Counted from the first letter of the stretch, positions 8,638 through 16,593 are shown. The stretch: 29,339 bases of DNA from Selenomonadaceae bacterium (GCA_016280345.1 JAEEGN010000131.1:1-29339); one strand, 5' to 3'. Notes: generated by a model from the letters alone, not told the origin. A program made the numbers and translations.

Positions 8638-10716
8638 TCAATCCTTATACGTCTTGAAGAACCAGGTGATCGAGCCCCAGACCGTGTTGTTGTAATCGTG
8701 GGTCATGAGATCCTGCAGTCGGTCCACCTCGATGTTCAGCATCCAATCTTTCGCCAGAGTGTAGGAATAGCCGAGGCCCCAGCCGCGGAAGCCGTGCATG
8801 TAGTCGGCCATGCCGTTCATCGTATGCTCCACATAAGTCGAGGCCGGCTGATGGTAGTATTTGAGATAGGCCATCTGGGCTCCCGGCCGCCAACTGTCCT
8901 CTTTGCCCCAGCTCAGGGACAGGATATAGCCGTTGCCGTTGTCCGCCGGGCCGCGGCCGTCGCCCCGCAGGTACATGGCCCCAAAATCCAGCACACCGAT
9001 GGGCCGGCGGTAATTCAGCATATAGATATGGCGACTGTTGCCCCCGTAAACGGGGCTGAAATAATAGAAGCCGCCCTCGAAAAGCTGCCGGTCAGCGGTA
9101 CGGTAGGACGCCTTGAAGTTATAGGCGCGATGCGAGGGATGCGTCTCGCCGGCCTCAAAGGTGTACTCCACCGGGTCGCCCACCCGGGCCCGGATGCCAA
9201 TGAACTTGCTGTCGTAGATATTGCCTTCGGCCATGGTGGAGCCGAAAGCGCCGATGTCCCAGAGCGTGATGCCGGTGAAGCCCTCCAGGTAGTAGCGGTC
9301 GAGGACCGGGTTGCCGTCCTTGTCGCCGCGCTTGCCGTGCAGGATCTTTTCCAGTTCCACCATGCCGAGGAAATGCCAGTTGTTGTCGATGTTGTAATCG
9401 GGATAGAGCCGCAGGCGCAGGCGCGAGCGGCTGCCGATGGACTGGGGACCGTTGTGCTGGCCGGCGTCAAAGCGGGCGGCGCCGTCCAGCTTGAATCGCG
9501 GCGTCTGGACAGCCCGGGGCGGCATCGTCGCCTCCGCTTGCTTCTTTGCCGCTTCGTCGTCGAAAAAGCCTTCCGCTTCGAGTTCTTTGGCGAACTCCGC
9601 CCGCAGGCGCGCCGCCTGTTTCTGAAGGCGCTCATCCTTTGACGATGTCGCCGCCTTGACCGGCGTCTCGACCAGCGGGCCCACCTCCGGCACGTCGGCG
9701 GCGTAAAGCGTCAGCGGCGCCGTCTCCGTCGGCGCGGCGGCGGTGGCCGCTTCGCTGACCGCCGTTTTCTCCGCCCGGTCGCCGGCCTCCTCCCGTCGGG
9801 CCAGTTCCATACGGGACAAATCCAGATGACGTCGTTCTTCGTTCAGCGCTTTTTCCGCCCGGGAAAGGGCCCCGGCCAGTTCCTCCACCAGCGCGGTCTG
9901 ATGTTCCTTTGCCTGCCGCAGGGCGCTTTGCCGCTCCGCTCCGTCCGTGGCCGGCCCCTCCGACTGCCGGAGGTTCGCCGTCAAGCGGCGCAGTTCCTGA
10001 AGCGCCTGCTGATAGCGCGTCCGCAGCTCCGCTGTCTGGGCGGCGAGTTCCTTTTCCTGCGCCTCGCCCCGGGCGATCTCCTGCCGCAGTGCCGCCAAGC
10101 TATCGGCCGGCGCGGACGGTCCCGCTGCCGGCGAAGATGACGATACCACCGGCGCGGGGGCGGCCGGTTTGGCCGCGTCGGGTCGCGGCGCCGACACGGG
10201 TTTCGCCGTTGTCTCCGCTATGCCGGCCGCCGGCTTCTTTTCTTCCGGTGCCGTCGTCACTTTCTCCGCCGGCTTCGGTTCCTTCGTTTCCACGGGCTTT
10301 GATACCGCAGTTTCCGGGGCGGCAGCCGGCTTCACCGTCGCGGTCGTGGCGGCGACGGGCGCGAGGCCCGGCGTTCCGGCGGTTGCCGTCGCTTCCGGCT
10401 TCGCCTTTGGGGACGACGCTTCGCTCCCGCCGATTGTCGGGGCGGGCTGTTGCTCCGGCAGCAACGGCGACAACGAAGAATCCGGCAACCGCCGCCCGTC
10501 GTTGAGATTCGTCAGTGCCACGGCCACCAGATGGGCGAACTGGGGACGGTCCAATTGGCGCAGTCCGTCGGGCAGCTTCACATAGCCGGCTGCCGCCAGA
10601 TCACCCAATGCGTCGTAGGCCCATTCCGGAACGGCAGCGGCGTTGGGGCAGACGATGGCCGGCGCGACAAATGCCAGCGCGGTCAGTAAGCCGCCCGCCG
10701 CAGATGCGATTCTCAT
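8638..10716 (-). CDS. outer-membrane beta-barrel protein with SLH-like N-domain, Pro/Ala-rich linker and coiled coil
   Basis: This 692-residue protein comprises a signal peptide (1-28, ending NAAA-VPEW); an SLH-like motif at about 29-70 (WAYDALGDLAAAGY, then LDRPQFAHLV); a low-complexity Pro/Ala/Lys/Thr linker to about 200; a coiled coil rich in Ala, Glu, Gln and Arg at about 205-320; and a C-terminal barrel region from about 405 with many alternating aromatic strands. In Negativicutes, OmpM-type porins tether the outer membrane to peptidoglycan through an SLH domain; this looks like a longer relative. As first gene of the exopolysaccharide operon it may be the export channel, filling the role of PgaA or AlgE; alternatively it is a general porin. 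Start: the ATG at 10716 has AGAGGAGGGG 6-7 nt upstream, whereas the ATG at 10740 has none. The barrel ends WFFKTYKD, without a terminal Phe. Confidence 0.85.
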   Translation of the reverse strand: MRIASAAGGLLTALAFVAPAIVCPNAAAVPEWAYDALGDLAAAGYVKLPDGLRQLDRPQFAHLVAVALTNLNDGRRLPDSSLSPLLPEQQPAPTIGGSEASSPKAKPEATATAGTPGLAPVAATTATVKPAAAPETAVSKPVETKEPKPAEKVTTAPEEKKPAAGIAETTAKPVSAPRPDAAKPAAPAPVVSSSSPAAGPSAPADSLAALRQEIARGEAQEKELAAQTAELRTRYQQALQELRRLTANLRQSEGPATDGAERQSALRQAKEHQTALVEELAGALSRAEKALNEERRHLDLSRMELARREEAGDRAEKTAVSEAATAAAPTETAPLTLYAADVPEVGPLVETPVKAATSSKDERLQKQAARLRAEFAKELEAEGFFDDEAAKKQAEATMPPRAVQTPRFKLDGAARFDAGQHNGPQSIGSRSRLRLRLYPDYNIDNNWHFLGMVELEKILHGKRGDKDGNPVLDRYYLEGFTGITLWDIGAFGSTMAEGNIYDSKFIGIRARVGDPVEYTFEAGETHPSHRAYNFKASYRTADRQLFEGGFYYFSPVYGGNSRHIYMLNYRRPIGVLDFGAMYLRGDGRGPADNGNGYILSLSWGKEDSWRPGAQMAYLKYYHQPASTYVEHTMNGMADYMHGFRGWGLGYSYTLAKDWMLNIEVDRLQDLMTHDYNNTVWGSITWFFKTYKD

Positions 10717-10809
10717 TTCCGCCCCTCCTCTGATGTCCAACCGGAAAAAAGTCTTTACCCGTCTCTTCCCAGCCGCCTCGCTAAAATGCGCGCAAAATAC
10801 ATAATATTA

Positions 10810-10838
10810 ATTATAGCGGCTTCCCGTACCATTTTCAA
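10810..10838 (-). promoter_or_regulatory. sigma-A-type promoter of the exopolysaccharide operon
   Basis: On the minus strand, TTGAAA (10838-10833) and TATAAT (10815-10810) are separated by exactly 17 bp. Transcription should start near 10803, giving a leader of roughly 87 nt before the ATG at 10716. About 24 bp upstream of the -35 box there is a 7-bp inverted repeat, TCGGTTA (10862-10868) and TAACCGA (10892-10898), which could be an operator; that is weak. No known riboswitch motif, including the c-di-GMP ones, was recognised in the leader. The rest of the 10.72-10.97 kb gap holds nothing else supportable. Confidence 0.8.
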
Positions 10839-10972
10839 GTATGATAGGGCTTTGTTCCCAATCGGTTAAAATCCGGAAGACGATTCTGCCATAACCGAAT
10901 CGCAAGTGTCCAATAAAAAGCGAGTAGGGTTTTAGGCTATTTTCCCAAACCGGCTTGTTGCCTTTCCTGTCC

Positions 10973-11836
10973 TCATTCGCTTTCCGTCCGAGCATCGCCA
11001 ATGGTTTCCGTCAATCGGGCGAACTCGGCCAGAGACAATGTCTCACCCCGCCGGATGGGATCGATCTCCGCCCGGGCCATCGCCCTGTCCACCGCATCCC
11101 GGGAAAGGCCCAGCGAGCGCAAGGCGTTGCTGAGGGTTTTCCGCCGCTGGGCGAAGGACGCTCGCACCACCTGGAAGAAGAGCTTCTCGTCCGGGACGCG
11201 CACCGCCGGCGTTTCCCGCACGACGCAATCCATGACCGCCGACTCCACCGCCGGACTTGGCAGGAAGCTACGCGGCGATACCAGGAACGCAGCCAACGGC
11301 TCGGTATGGTACTGCACCGCCACCGACAACGCCCCATAGTCACGCCCGCCAGGGGGCGCGGTCATGCGCTCCGCCACCTCACGCTGCACCATCGTCACGA
11401 TGCGGCGAATCGGTAACCGCTGCTCCAGAAGCGCCAACAGAATCGGCGTGGTGATGTAATACGGAAGGTTCGCCACCACCTTGAAGGGCGCCGACCCCAT
11501 CAGCGCCGGGATGTCCGTCTTTAGTATATCACCGGGGACGACGCGGACGTTGTCATAGCCTGCCAGCGTCTGCGCCAGAACAGCAGGCAGCTTCTTGTCG
11601 ATTTCCACGGCGATGACGTCGGCTCCCGCCTCCGCCAATCCCTGTGTCAGTGTACCGATGCCGGGGCCGATTTCCAGCACCCGGTCGCCGGGGACGATCT
11701 CCGCCGTGTCCACGATGCCCCGTACCACGGCAGCGTCGATCAGGAAATTCTGCCCCAGACGACGGCTGGCATGGAGCCCGAAGGTTTTCAGAATTCGCCG
11801 GGTAACCTTGGGGCTGGCAATCACAGGGTTCAACAT
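10973..11836 (-). CDS. rsmA: 16S rRNA dimethyladenosine transferase
   Basis: The 287-residue RsmA/KsgA dimethylates two adjacent adenines in helix 45 of 16S rRNA using S-adenosylmethionine. Visible signatures are LGQNFL near 27-32, the SAM-binding LEIGPGIGTLT near 54-64, VEID, and the catalytic NLPYYI near 123-128; the length is typical. GGAGGAGG precedes the ATG by 7 nt. The start overlaps the rnmV stop by 7 nt, and rnmV-rsmA is a pairing seen across Firmicutes. It is the last gene of the degS operon; no strong terminator is seen in the 134 nt before the next promoter. Confidence 0.97.
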   Translation of the reverse strand: MLNPVIASPKVTRRILKTFGLHASRRLGQNFLIDAAVVRGIVDTAEIVPGDRVLEIGPGIGTLTQGLAEAGADVIAVEIDKKLPAVLAQTLAGYDNVRVVPGDILKTDIPALMGSAPFKVVANLPYYITTPILLALLEQRLPIRRIVTMVQREVAERMTAPPGGRDYGALSVAVQYHTEPLAAFLVSPRSFLPSPAVESAVMDCVVRETPAVRVPDEKLFFQVVRASFAQRRKTLSNALRSLGLSRDAVDRAMARAEIDPIRRGETLSLAEFARLTETIGDARTESE

Positions 11837-12378
11837 GGCAACGCCTCCTCCAGCGTCCGCAGGGCGCCGTTGAATTCCTCCCGCGTCACGCCGTAGTGGT
11901 TCAGCCGCCGCAGAAAGGTCTTGGCGTTAGCGTAGCCGACACCGAGGGCCGCCCCGATCTTGGCCCGGCGGCCGGCTGCGTCAGCAGCGCCGCTGAGACG
12001 GTACGCTGCCAAATCCGCCGCCGTGAACTCCGCCCGCGGTTGGAATTCCACTGTCCGCACCTTGGCCAGCGCCCGGCGAATAGCCTCCGGCGAAGCCTGC
12101 TCAACGCCGACATCGCCCGCCGCCTCGGCCTCCTCCCGGGGAATGAAAGCGTGCTTCGCCGCGGGAAAGAGCCGGGTGAGATAGCTGCGGATATTCTCTC
12201 CGGCGGAGTCAGGATCGGTCAGGACGATAATGCCCCGCCGCTCATAAGCCTTCCGGATATCATCGAGCGTCCGGCGGCTCAGCGTGAAGCCGCCGGTAAT
12301 GATGCAGTCCGCTTCCACCGCTTTCCTTACGGCGACGACATCCATCTTTCCCTCCACTACGAGTACCTCTTTTATCAT
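11830..12378 (-). CDS. rnmV: ribonuclease M5
   Basis: The 182-residue RNase M5 matures the 5S rRNA precursor in Firmicutes. It has an N-terminal Toprim domain with the metal-binding Glu in VVEGKMD (7-13) and the DxD segment LTDPDSAG (about 53-60), plus the C-terminal region typical of the family. GAGGAG lies 5 nt before the ATG. The gene overlaps the ACT-domain gene upstream (ATGA, 4 nt) and rsmA downstream (7 nt), so the three are probably translationally coupled. Confidence 0.95.
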   Translation of the reverse strand: MIKEVLVVEGKMDVVAVRKAVEADCIITGGFTLSRRTLDDIRKAYERRGIIVLTDPDSAGENIRSYLTRLFPAAKHAFIPREEAEAAGDVGVEQASPEAIRRALAKVRTVEFQPRAEFTAADLAAYRLSGAADAAGRRAKIGAALGVGYANAKTFLRRLNHYGVTREEFNGALRTLEEALPC

Positions 12379-12755
12379 GACTGCTCCTCACACCGAACGA
12401 TATGCCCGGCTTTCTCCAACGCCTCTCGCGCCGGGACAAAGAAATCCTCTTTCACCAACAGGTAATCCGTGTCAAAGGTCGATACCGCAAAAACAGGAAT
12501 CCGGGCATCCGCAAACGTCTTCGTCAGACCGGCCAGAATACCGGTCAGGGAGAAATCCATCGTTCCCGCTACCCGAAAGCCCTTCCAATCCTCTTCTCTG
12601 GCAATCGCGCTATCCGGCACGTCTTCCGCCCGGCATACCAGGGAAACCTCCCCCATCGCGCAACTCAGGAAATAAAACGGACGGGACAGATCGGCTTCCC
12701 GCGCCGTCCGTAATTTGCAGACCGTAAGCCGGTACGGCAGCGCATACAGTTCCAT
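12375..12755 (-). CDS. ACT-domain protein (small amino-acid sensor-like)
   Basis: This is a 126-residue protein. A longer frame opens at 12863, but the ATG at 12755 has AGGAGGGA 6 nt upstream, directly after the tmk stop, giving MELYALPYRL; the upstream part is only the shadow of tmk. The sequence fits the ACT/CASTOR-like family: a first beta-strand with LTVCKL, then DFSLTGILAGLTKTFADARI and PVFAVSTFDTDYLLV, the usual glycine-rich turn and last strand of an ACT domain that binds a small ligand such as an amino acid. No catalytic domain is attached. A link to the amino-acid decarboxylase two genes upstream is possible but unproven. Confidence 0.8.
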   Translation of the reverse strand: MELYALPYRLTVCKLRTAREADLSRPFYFLSCAMGEVSLVCRAEDVPDSAIAREEDWKGFRVAGTMDFSLTGILAGLTKTFADARIPVFAVSTFDTDYLLVKEDFFVPAREALEKAGHIVRCEEQS

Positions 12756-12766
12756 ACCGTTCCCTC

Positions 12767-13438
12767 CTATTGGAGCGCCGCTTTCACCGCCGCGTAAACA
12801 TCCGCCGCGATATCCTCCGGTGCCCGCGGCTCGGCACCCTCGCTGCAGAGGACGCGTCGCCATCCATAGCGCGCCGCAACCTCCTGGTAAGCCGCGTGGC
12901 AGCGGTGCAGGTATTCCCTGTCGTGTTCATGGATATCGGCGGCCCCCGTTTCCCGGGTCCGGGCTGCCAGCAGGCGGTCGCTGGCCTCCGGCGCCATGTC
13001 GAGAAAGACCACACAGTCCGGCCGGGGCAGCCCCAGTTTTTCGTACTCGAAATCCTGTAGCCAATCCGTATATGCCTGGCGCTCTTCCGGATCCTTAATC
13101 TTCACCGCCTGATGGACCAGATTCGAGGTCACGTAGCGGTCGGCAAGGACAATGCCGCCGCCCAGATAAAAAACCTTCCATTTTAACTGGTACGAGGCAT
13201 AGCGGTCCACGGCGAAGAACGCTGACGCCGCGTAGGGCCCCACATCGCCCGCCTGTCCGCCGAAGGCCCCGGACAAATACATCCGCACCAGCGCCGAAGA
13301 TTCCGAAGCGTAGTCGGGAAACTCCACCCTCCGCACCTCTCTCCCCTCCGCCGCCAGACGGTCATAGAGCAGTTTCGTTTGCGTCGCCTTGCCGGAGGCG
13401 TCTCCCGCCTCCAGGATTATCAGCCGCCCTCTGGCCAT
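12767..13438 (-). CDS. tmk: thymidylate kinase
   Basis: The 223-residue dTMP kinase makes dTDP for DNA synthesis. The P-loop is EAGDASGKATQ (10-20), a variant of the textbook FEGxDGxGKST; Ala in place of Ser before Thr is worth noting but the loop keeps GKxT. The DRY motif is LADRYVTSNLVHQ around 97-109, where Ser-Asn follow as in the family. A LID region with several Arg (AARTRETG) follows. The length is slightly above the usual 205-215. It lies 6 nt after the decarboxylase gene and 11 nt before the ACT gene; the decarboxylase-tmk order also occurs in Bacillus (yaaO-tmk). Confidence 0.93.
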   Translation of the reverse strand: MARGRLIILEAGDASGKATQTKLLYDRLAAEGREVRRVEFPDYASESSALVRMYLSGAFGGQAGDVGPYAASAFFAVDRYASYQLKWKVFYLGGGIVLADRYVTSNLVHQAVKIKDPEERQAYTDWLQDFEYEKLGLPRPDCVVFLDMAPEASDRLLAARTRETGAADIHEHDREYLHRCHAAYQEVAARYGWRRVLCSEGAEPRAPEDIAADVYAAVKAALQ

Positions 13439-13444
13439 GCTCCA

Positions 13445-14899
13445 TCACCTCACGACTCGTATCGTCCTCAACGCCGGGTCTTCGGGGCCGCTCACCCGGA
13501 GGCCGGCTTCCTTCATTGCCTGCAGATGCTCCAGCAGCGCCGTCGTGATTCCCTCTCCGGGGCAAAGCACCGGCACCCCCGGCGGATAGAAGCCTATCTC
13601 CTCCGCTGCCGTACGTCCCGCCGCCAGCGCGAAGGGCACCGCCTCCGAGGGAGCGAAGAACGCCTCCCGTGGCGTCAGCTTCATGGACGGAAGCTCCGGC
13701 AGGACAAAGCGCGTCCGGGCCAGCGGCTCCCGCCGATGGCGCAGGGCGAAATCCTTCAGCGCCTTTATGAGCGCACAGGCCTCCCGCTCCGTATCCGCCA
13801 TCGTCAGCAGGAACAGTACGTTGTATGCGTCAGTAAGCTCCAACTGCAAGCCGTAGTCCCGGCGCAAAACCGTCTCTGCCGCCGCACCGGTGAGCCCCAG
13901 CCAGGCCGTCTGTACCGTCAGCTTCGTCGCGTCCAGCGCCTCTGCCCCGGGCCGCCCCAAATACTCCGGGCCGAAGCACCAGAGCCCCGGCGTATCGTTC
14001 ACTGCCGCCCGGACACCCCCGGCCAGGCGCACTGCCCGCCCCACCAGAGCGTCACCATACTCTGCCATCTGCAGGCGAGCGATATCCAGCGACGCCAGCA
14101 TCAGATAGTTGGGGCTGGTGGAGGTGAGCAGCGCCGCCGCCCGCCGCACCCGCTCCCGGTCCACCCGAAGCCCTTTCGCCAGCAACATCGAGGTCTGGGT
14201 CAGCGAGCCCAGCAATTTATGGGTGCTGAGAGCCGCCATATCCGCGCCCAGAGCCAGCGCCTCCGTCGGCAGCTCTTCGGAAAAGGGCAGATGGGCTCCG
14301 TGGGCCTCGTCCACCAGCAACATCGCACCGTGCGCGTGGGCCATCGCCGCCACCGACATCAGATCATAGGTCACGCCATAGTAAGTGGGATAGACGGCTA
14401 ACACCGCCTTCGCCCCAGGACAGGCAGCAAAGCCCGCCGCTACCGTTTCCGCCGTCAGGCCCATCGCGATGCCGAGCTGCTCGTCGAGCACCGGCGGCAG
14501 ATACACCGGGACCGCCCCCGTCAGGATCAGGCCGCCGAGGATCGAACGATGGGCGTTCCGCGGAACCAGGACCTCGTCCCCCGGCTCCAGCGCCGCCAGC
14601 ATCATCGTCTGGATAGCCCCGGTGGTTCCATTCACCATGAACCAGGCATCGTCTGCCCCGTAGAGCTCCGCCGCCAACGCCTGTGCTTCCCGGATACAGC
14701 CGGCCGGACAATTGAGATCGTCCAGCTCCGCCATCAGCGAAACCTCCTGCCGAAGGCCCGTCTCGGTAATCAGTTCCTTCAGCAACGGATGGGCCCCGAG
14801 TCCCTGCTTGTGCCCCGGCGTATGAAAAGCGAGAGCGCCGCCAGCGGCATACGCTTTCATAGCTGCCGCCAGCGGCGCCTCCCGCTGATTCCCGCTCAT
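13445..14899 (-). CDS. Orn/Lys/Arg decarboxylase-family PLP protein
   Basis: This is a 484-residue fold-type I PLP enzyme. Visible motifs are HTPGHKQG (26-33), FMVNGTTG near 87-94, VDEAHGAH near 197-204, and STHKLLGSLTQTS with the Schiff-base Lys near 228. The C-terminal segment has YPPGVPVLCPGE, typical of this family (compare YaaO of Bacillus). Members decarboxylate ornithine, lysine or arginine to polyamines or cadaverine; the substrate cannot be chosen from sequence. Cadaverine is relevant in Negativicutes, where it decorates peptidoglycan bound by SLH domains, but that link is inference. The ATG overlaps the degS stop (ATGA), with GGGAG 7 nt upstream. Confidence 0.92.
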   Translation of the reverse strand: MSGNQREAPLAAAMKAYAAGGALAFHTPGHKQGLGAHPLLKELITETGLRQEVSLMAELDDLNCPAGCIREAQALAAELYGADDAWFMVNGTTGAIQTMMLAALEPGDEVLVPRNAHRSILGGLILTGAVPVYLPPVLDEQLGIAMGLTAETVAAGFAACPGAKAVLAVYPTYYGVTYDLMSVAAMAHAHGAMLLVDEAHGAHLPFSEELPTEALALGADMAALSTHKLLGSLTQTSMLLAKGLRVDRERVRRAAALLTSTSPNYLMLASLDIARLQMAEYGDALVGRAVRLAGGVRAAVNDTPGLWCFGPEYLGRPGAEALDATKLTVQTAWLGLTGAAAETVLRRDYGLQLELTDAYNVLFLLTMADTEREACALIKALKDFALRHRREPLARTRFVLPELPSMKLTPREAFFAPSEAVPFALAAGRTAAEEIGFYPPGVPVLCPGEGITTALLEHLQAMKEAGLRVSGPEDPALRTIRVVR

Positions 14900-16164
14900 C
14901 GTCTGGCTCCCGGGGGCTTCGCCCGCCGCTGGCCCAACTCCTGTTTTTTATCCCCCAGCGTTGGCGCCTCCTCCGGCTGCAGCGGCAACCGCAAATGCAC
15001 CTTTGTCCCCTGTCCGGGCAGGGAGGTCACGCTGAATTGGGCGCCGATGATGACCGCCCGCTCCTTCATGCCCAAGAGCCCGAAATGACCGTCATCCGGC
15101 TTTTCCGGATCCGAATTGGACGGAATCTCCTCCAAATTGAAGCCGCACCCGTTATCCTCAATCAGCACGGAAATCGCAGCCTCGGTGAAGAGCAGACGGA
15201 GCGACGCCCGCTTGGTTTTGGCGTGACGGATTATGTTGTTGAGCCCCTCCTGGATGATACGGAATAAACCGATCTTCACGTGGGGCGCTACCGGGATTTC
15301 CGCACCATCCACCGAAAGCTGCACTTCCAGCATCAGCCGGTCATGCAACTGCCGGACAAGCTGCTCCACCGCCGATACCAGCCCAAGTTCATCCAAAGAC
15401 ATCGGCCTCATATCGAAAATGATCTGGCGGATGCTGTGCAGACATTCCTTCAGATGACGACGATGCGCCTGCAGGTTCATCTTGGCGTCATCCGGATCCA
15501 TATCCACCATCCGCTCAACGATGGAAGTCTCCATCATCAGGTTGGCCACATCCTGGGCCGGACCGTCGTGAAGCTCCCGGGACACCCGCAGTCGTTCCTC
15601 TTCCTGGGCGCGTATGATGGCAGCGCTCAGGAACTTGTTCTTCGAGGCCGCTTCCAGCTGCGACACCACGTCGCTGAGCTGGGAACCCAGGAAATTCAGC
15701 ATCGAGCCGATCCGCATGGCCAGACGTTGCGCCGCGTTTACGGTCTTTTGCAGATGGCGCAGGCGCACCTCAAGCTGGTTGCGGTGCTGGCGAAGCTGCC
15801 GTTCCCGCTCCCGGGCTATGCCCAAATCCACCTGCACGTTCTTTACCGACTCGTAAGCCTGCTGGATCCGCTCTTCCGAATAATCGGAAAAACTGCTGCT
15901 GACGCGGACAAGCCGCTGTTTCTCCTGCTGCTCCTGCTGTTCCAACGCGTCAACCTCGTCGATGACTTCCTTCGTCTGCCGGGTCAGTTCTTCGAGATCG
16001 CGCTGGCTGGCATCCACTTCCCGATGCGCCGCTTCATAGATGTCAAATATCTGGGACTTACTCGTCTCGATGGTATTGAGCATCGTATGCAGGATATTCT
16101 GCAGTGATTTCTCCCCAAGCTCCTCAAGGGCGGAGTCCAAATTGAGCTGATCGTCTCCGGGCAT
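14896..16164 (-). CDS. degS: DegS-like cytoplasmic sensor histidine kinase
   Basis: This 422-residue kinase has no membrane segment. The N-terminal 170 residues are predicted largely as coiled coil (Gln/Glu-rich, including a run of QQEQQE), as in DegS sensor domains. The HisKA_3 dimerisation motif SRELHDGPAQDV puts the phospho-His near 199. The HATPase has an N-box EGLNNIIRHA near 303-312 and EDNGCGFNL near 334-342, then a GLLGMKER segment. Start: a frame opens at 16308, but a promoter lies at 16267-16295 inside it, and the ATG at 16164 has AAAGGAGTG about 7 nt upstream, so 16164 is chosen. No degU-type response regulator is adjacent; a decarboxylase gene follows with a 4-nt overlap. The C-terminal tail after the HATPase is basic and Pro-rich. 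Confidence 0.9.
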   Translation of the reverse strand: MPGDDQLNLDSALEELGEKSLQNILHTMLNTIETSKSQIFDIYEAAHREVDASQRDLEELTRQTKEVIDEVDALEQQEQQEKQRLVRVSSSFSDYSEERIQQAYESVKNVQVDLGIARERERQLRQHRNQLEVRLRHLQKTVNAAQRLAMRIGSMLNFLGSQLSDVVSQLEAASKNKFLSAAIIRAQEEERLRVSRELHDGPAQDVANLMMETSIVERMVDMDPDDAKMNLQAHRRHLKECLHSIRQIIFDMRPMSLDELGLVSAVEQLVRQLHDRLMLEVQLSVDGAEIPVAPHVKIGLFRIIQEGLNNIIRHAKTKRASLRLLFTEAAISVLIEDNGCGFNLEEIPSNSDPEKPDDGHFGLLGMKERAVIIGAQFSVTSLPGQGTKVHLRLPLQPEEAPTLGDKKQELGQRRAKPPGARR

Positions 16165-16266
16165 GGGTTTACACTCCTTTGCGAAAGCCAGGATACGGCC
16201 CGTTCCTTCCACGGATAACGGGATCCGCCTCTTGCCCTCGCGGGCTATCAAAAAGAGATATGAAAT

Positions 16267-16295
16267 ATTGTACCGCATTTCATCGCTGAAAGCAA
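16267..16295 (-). promoter_or_regulatory. sigma-A-type promoter of the degS operon
   Basis: On the minus strand TTGCTT (16295-16290) and TACAAT (16272-16267) are 17 bp apart. The expected start is near 16260, leaving a leader of about 95 nt to the ATG at 16164. The promoter lies inside the longer open frame upstream of that ATG, which argues that the longer frame is not translated. Confidence 0.75.
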
Positions 16296-16338
16296 AAACT
16301 TTTTTCACAAAAAGCGGCGGCGCAAAGTACTATGATTC

Positions 16339-16521
16339 TCACCCTTTCTCTGTAAACGTTACGACAAAGCCGAACATAATGCTCATACCACGAAAAACAT
16401 CGCCCGCGAATCCTTTGTCAGCGCCGCAGACGATGTCCTTCCCGACGCTTCTCTCAGTGAAATCACTATATTTTCCCTTTGCAATGCCAGCGTGCAGACC
16501 GTCGGCATACCTTATCATCAT
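16339..16521 (-). CDS. possible small protein (60 residues), unrecognised
   Basis: The gap 16165-16593 between degS and the helicase holds a minus-strand frame of 60 residues, starting MMIRYADGLH and ending FTEKG, with a hydrophobic stretch near the C-terminus (MSIMFGFVVTF). AAAGGG lies immediately before the tandem ATG pair, closer than ideal. The composition reads like protein rather than random translation, but no family is recognised, and it runs head-on to the helicase promoter. It may be a real short gene or chance. Apart from this frame and the promoters listed, the gap shows nothing. Confidence 0.25.
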   Translation of the reverse strand: MMIRYADGLHAGIAKGKYSDFTERSVGKDIVCGADKGFAGDVFRGMSIMFGFVVTFTEKG

Positions 16522-16539
16522 CCCTTTCTGTGATATAAT
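16512..16539 (+). promoter_or_regulatory. extended -10 promoter of the helicase gene
   Basis: TGATATAAT (16531-16539) is a perfect extended -10 element (TGn plus TATAAT). A partial -35, TTATCA (16512-16517), lies 16 bp upstream. The expected transcription start is near 16546, inside the palindrome described separately, giving a leader of about 48 nt. Confidence 0.7.
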
Positions 16540-16560
16540 AACCATAGAATAAAGGTTATT
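16537..16560. repeat. perfect 7-bp inverted repeat over the helicase transcription start
   Basis: AATAACC (16537-16543) and GGTTATT (16554-16560) are exact reverse complements separated by 10 bp. The left arm overlaps the -10 box and the spacer covers the predicted start of transcription, the classic place for a repressor operator. It does not match the Gram-positive LexA box that I know. It could also form a small hairpin at the 5' end of the mRNA. Confidence 0.5.
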
Positions 16561-16593
16561 GGGAGACGCGGAAAGGCAGGAGATTTCTATCGC

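Noticed and set aside
10716..10803. Leader of the exopolysaccharide operon as a c-di-GMP riboswitch
   Set aside because: About 87 nt without the conserved riboswitch core or a convincing multi-helix fold by eye.
10807..11001. 64-codon minus-strand frame between rsmA and the exopolysaccharide promoter
   Set aside because: It overlaps the end of rsmA and the -35/-10 boxes, has no ribosome site, and matches nothing.
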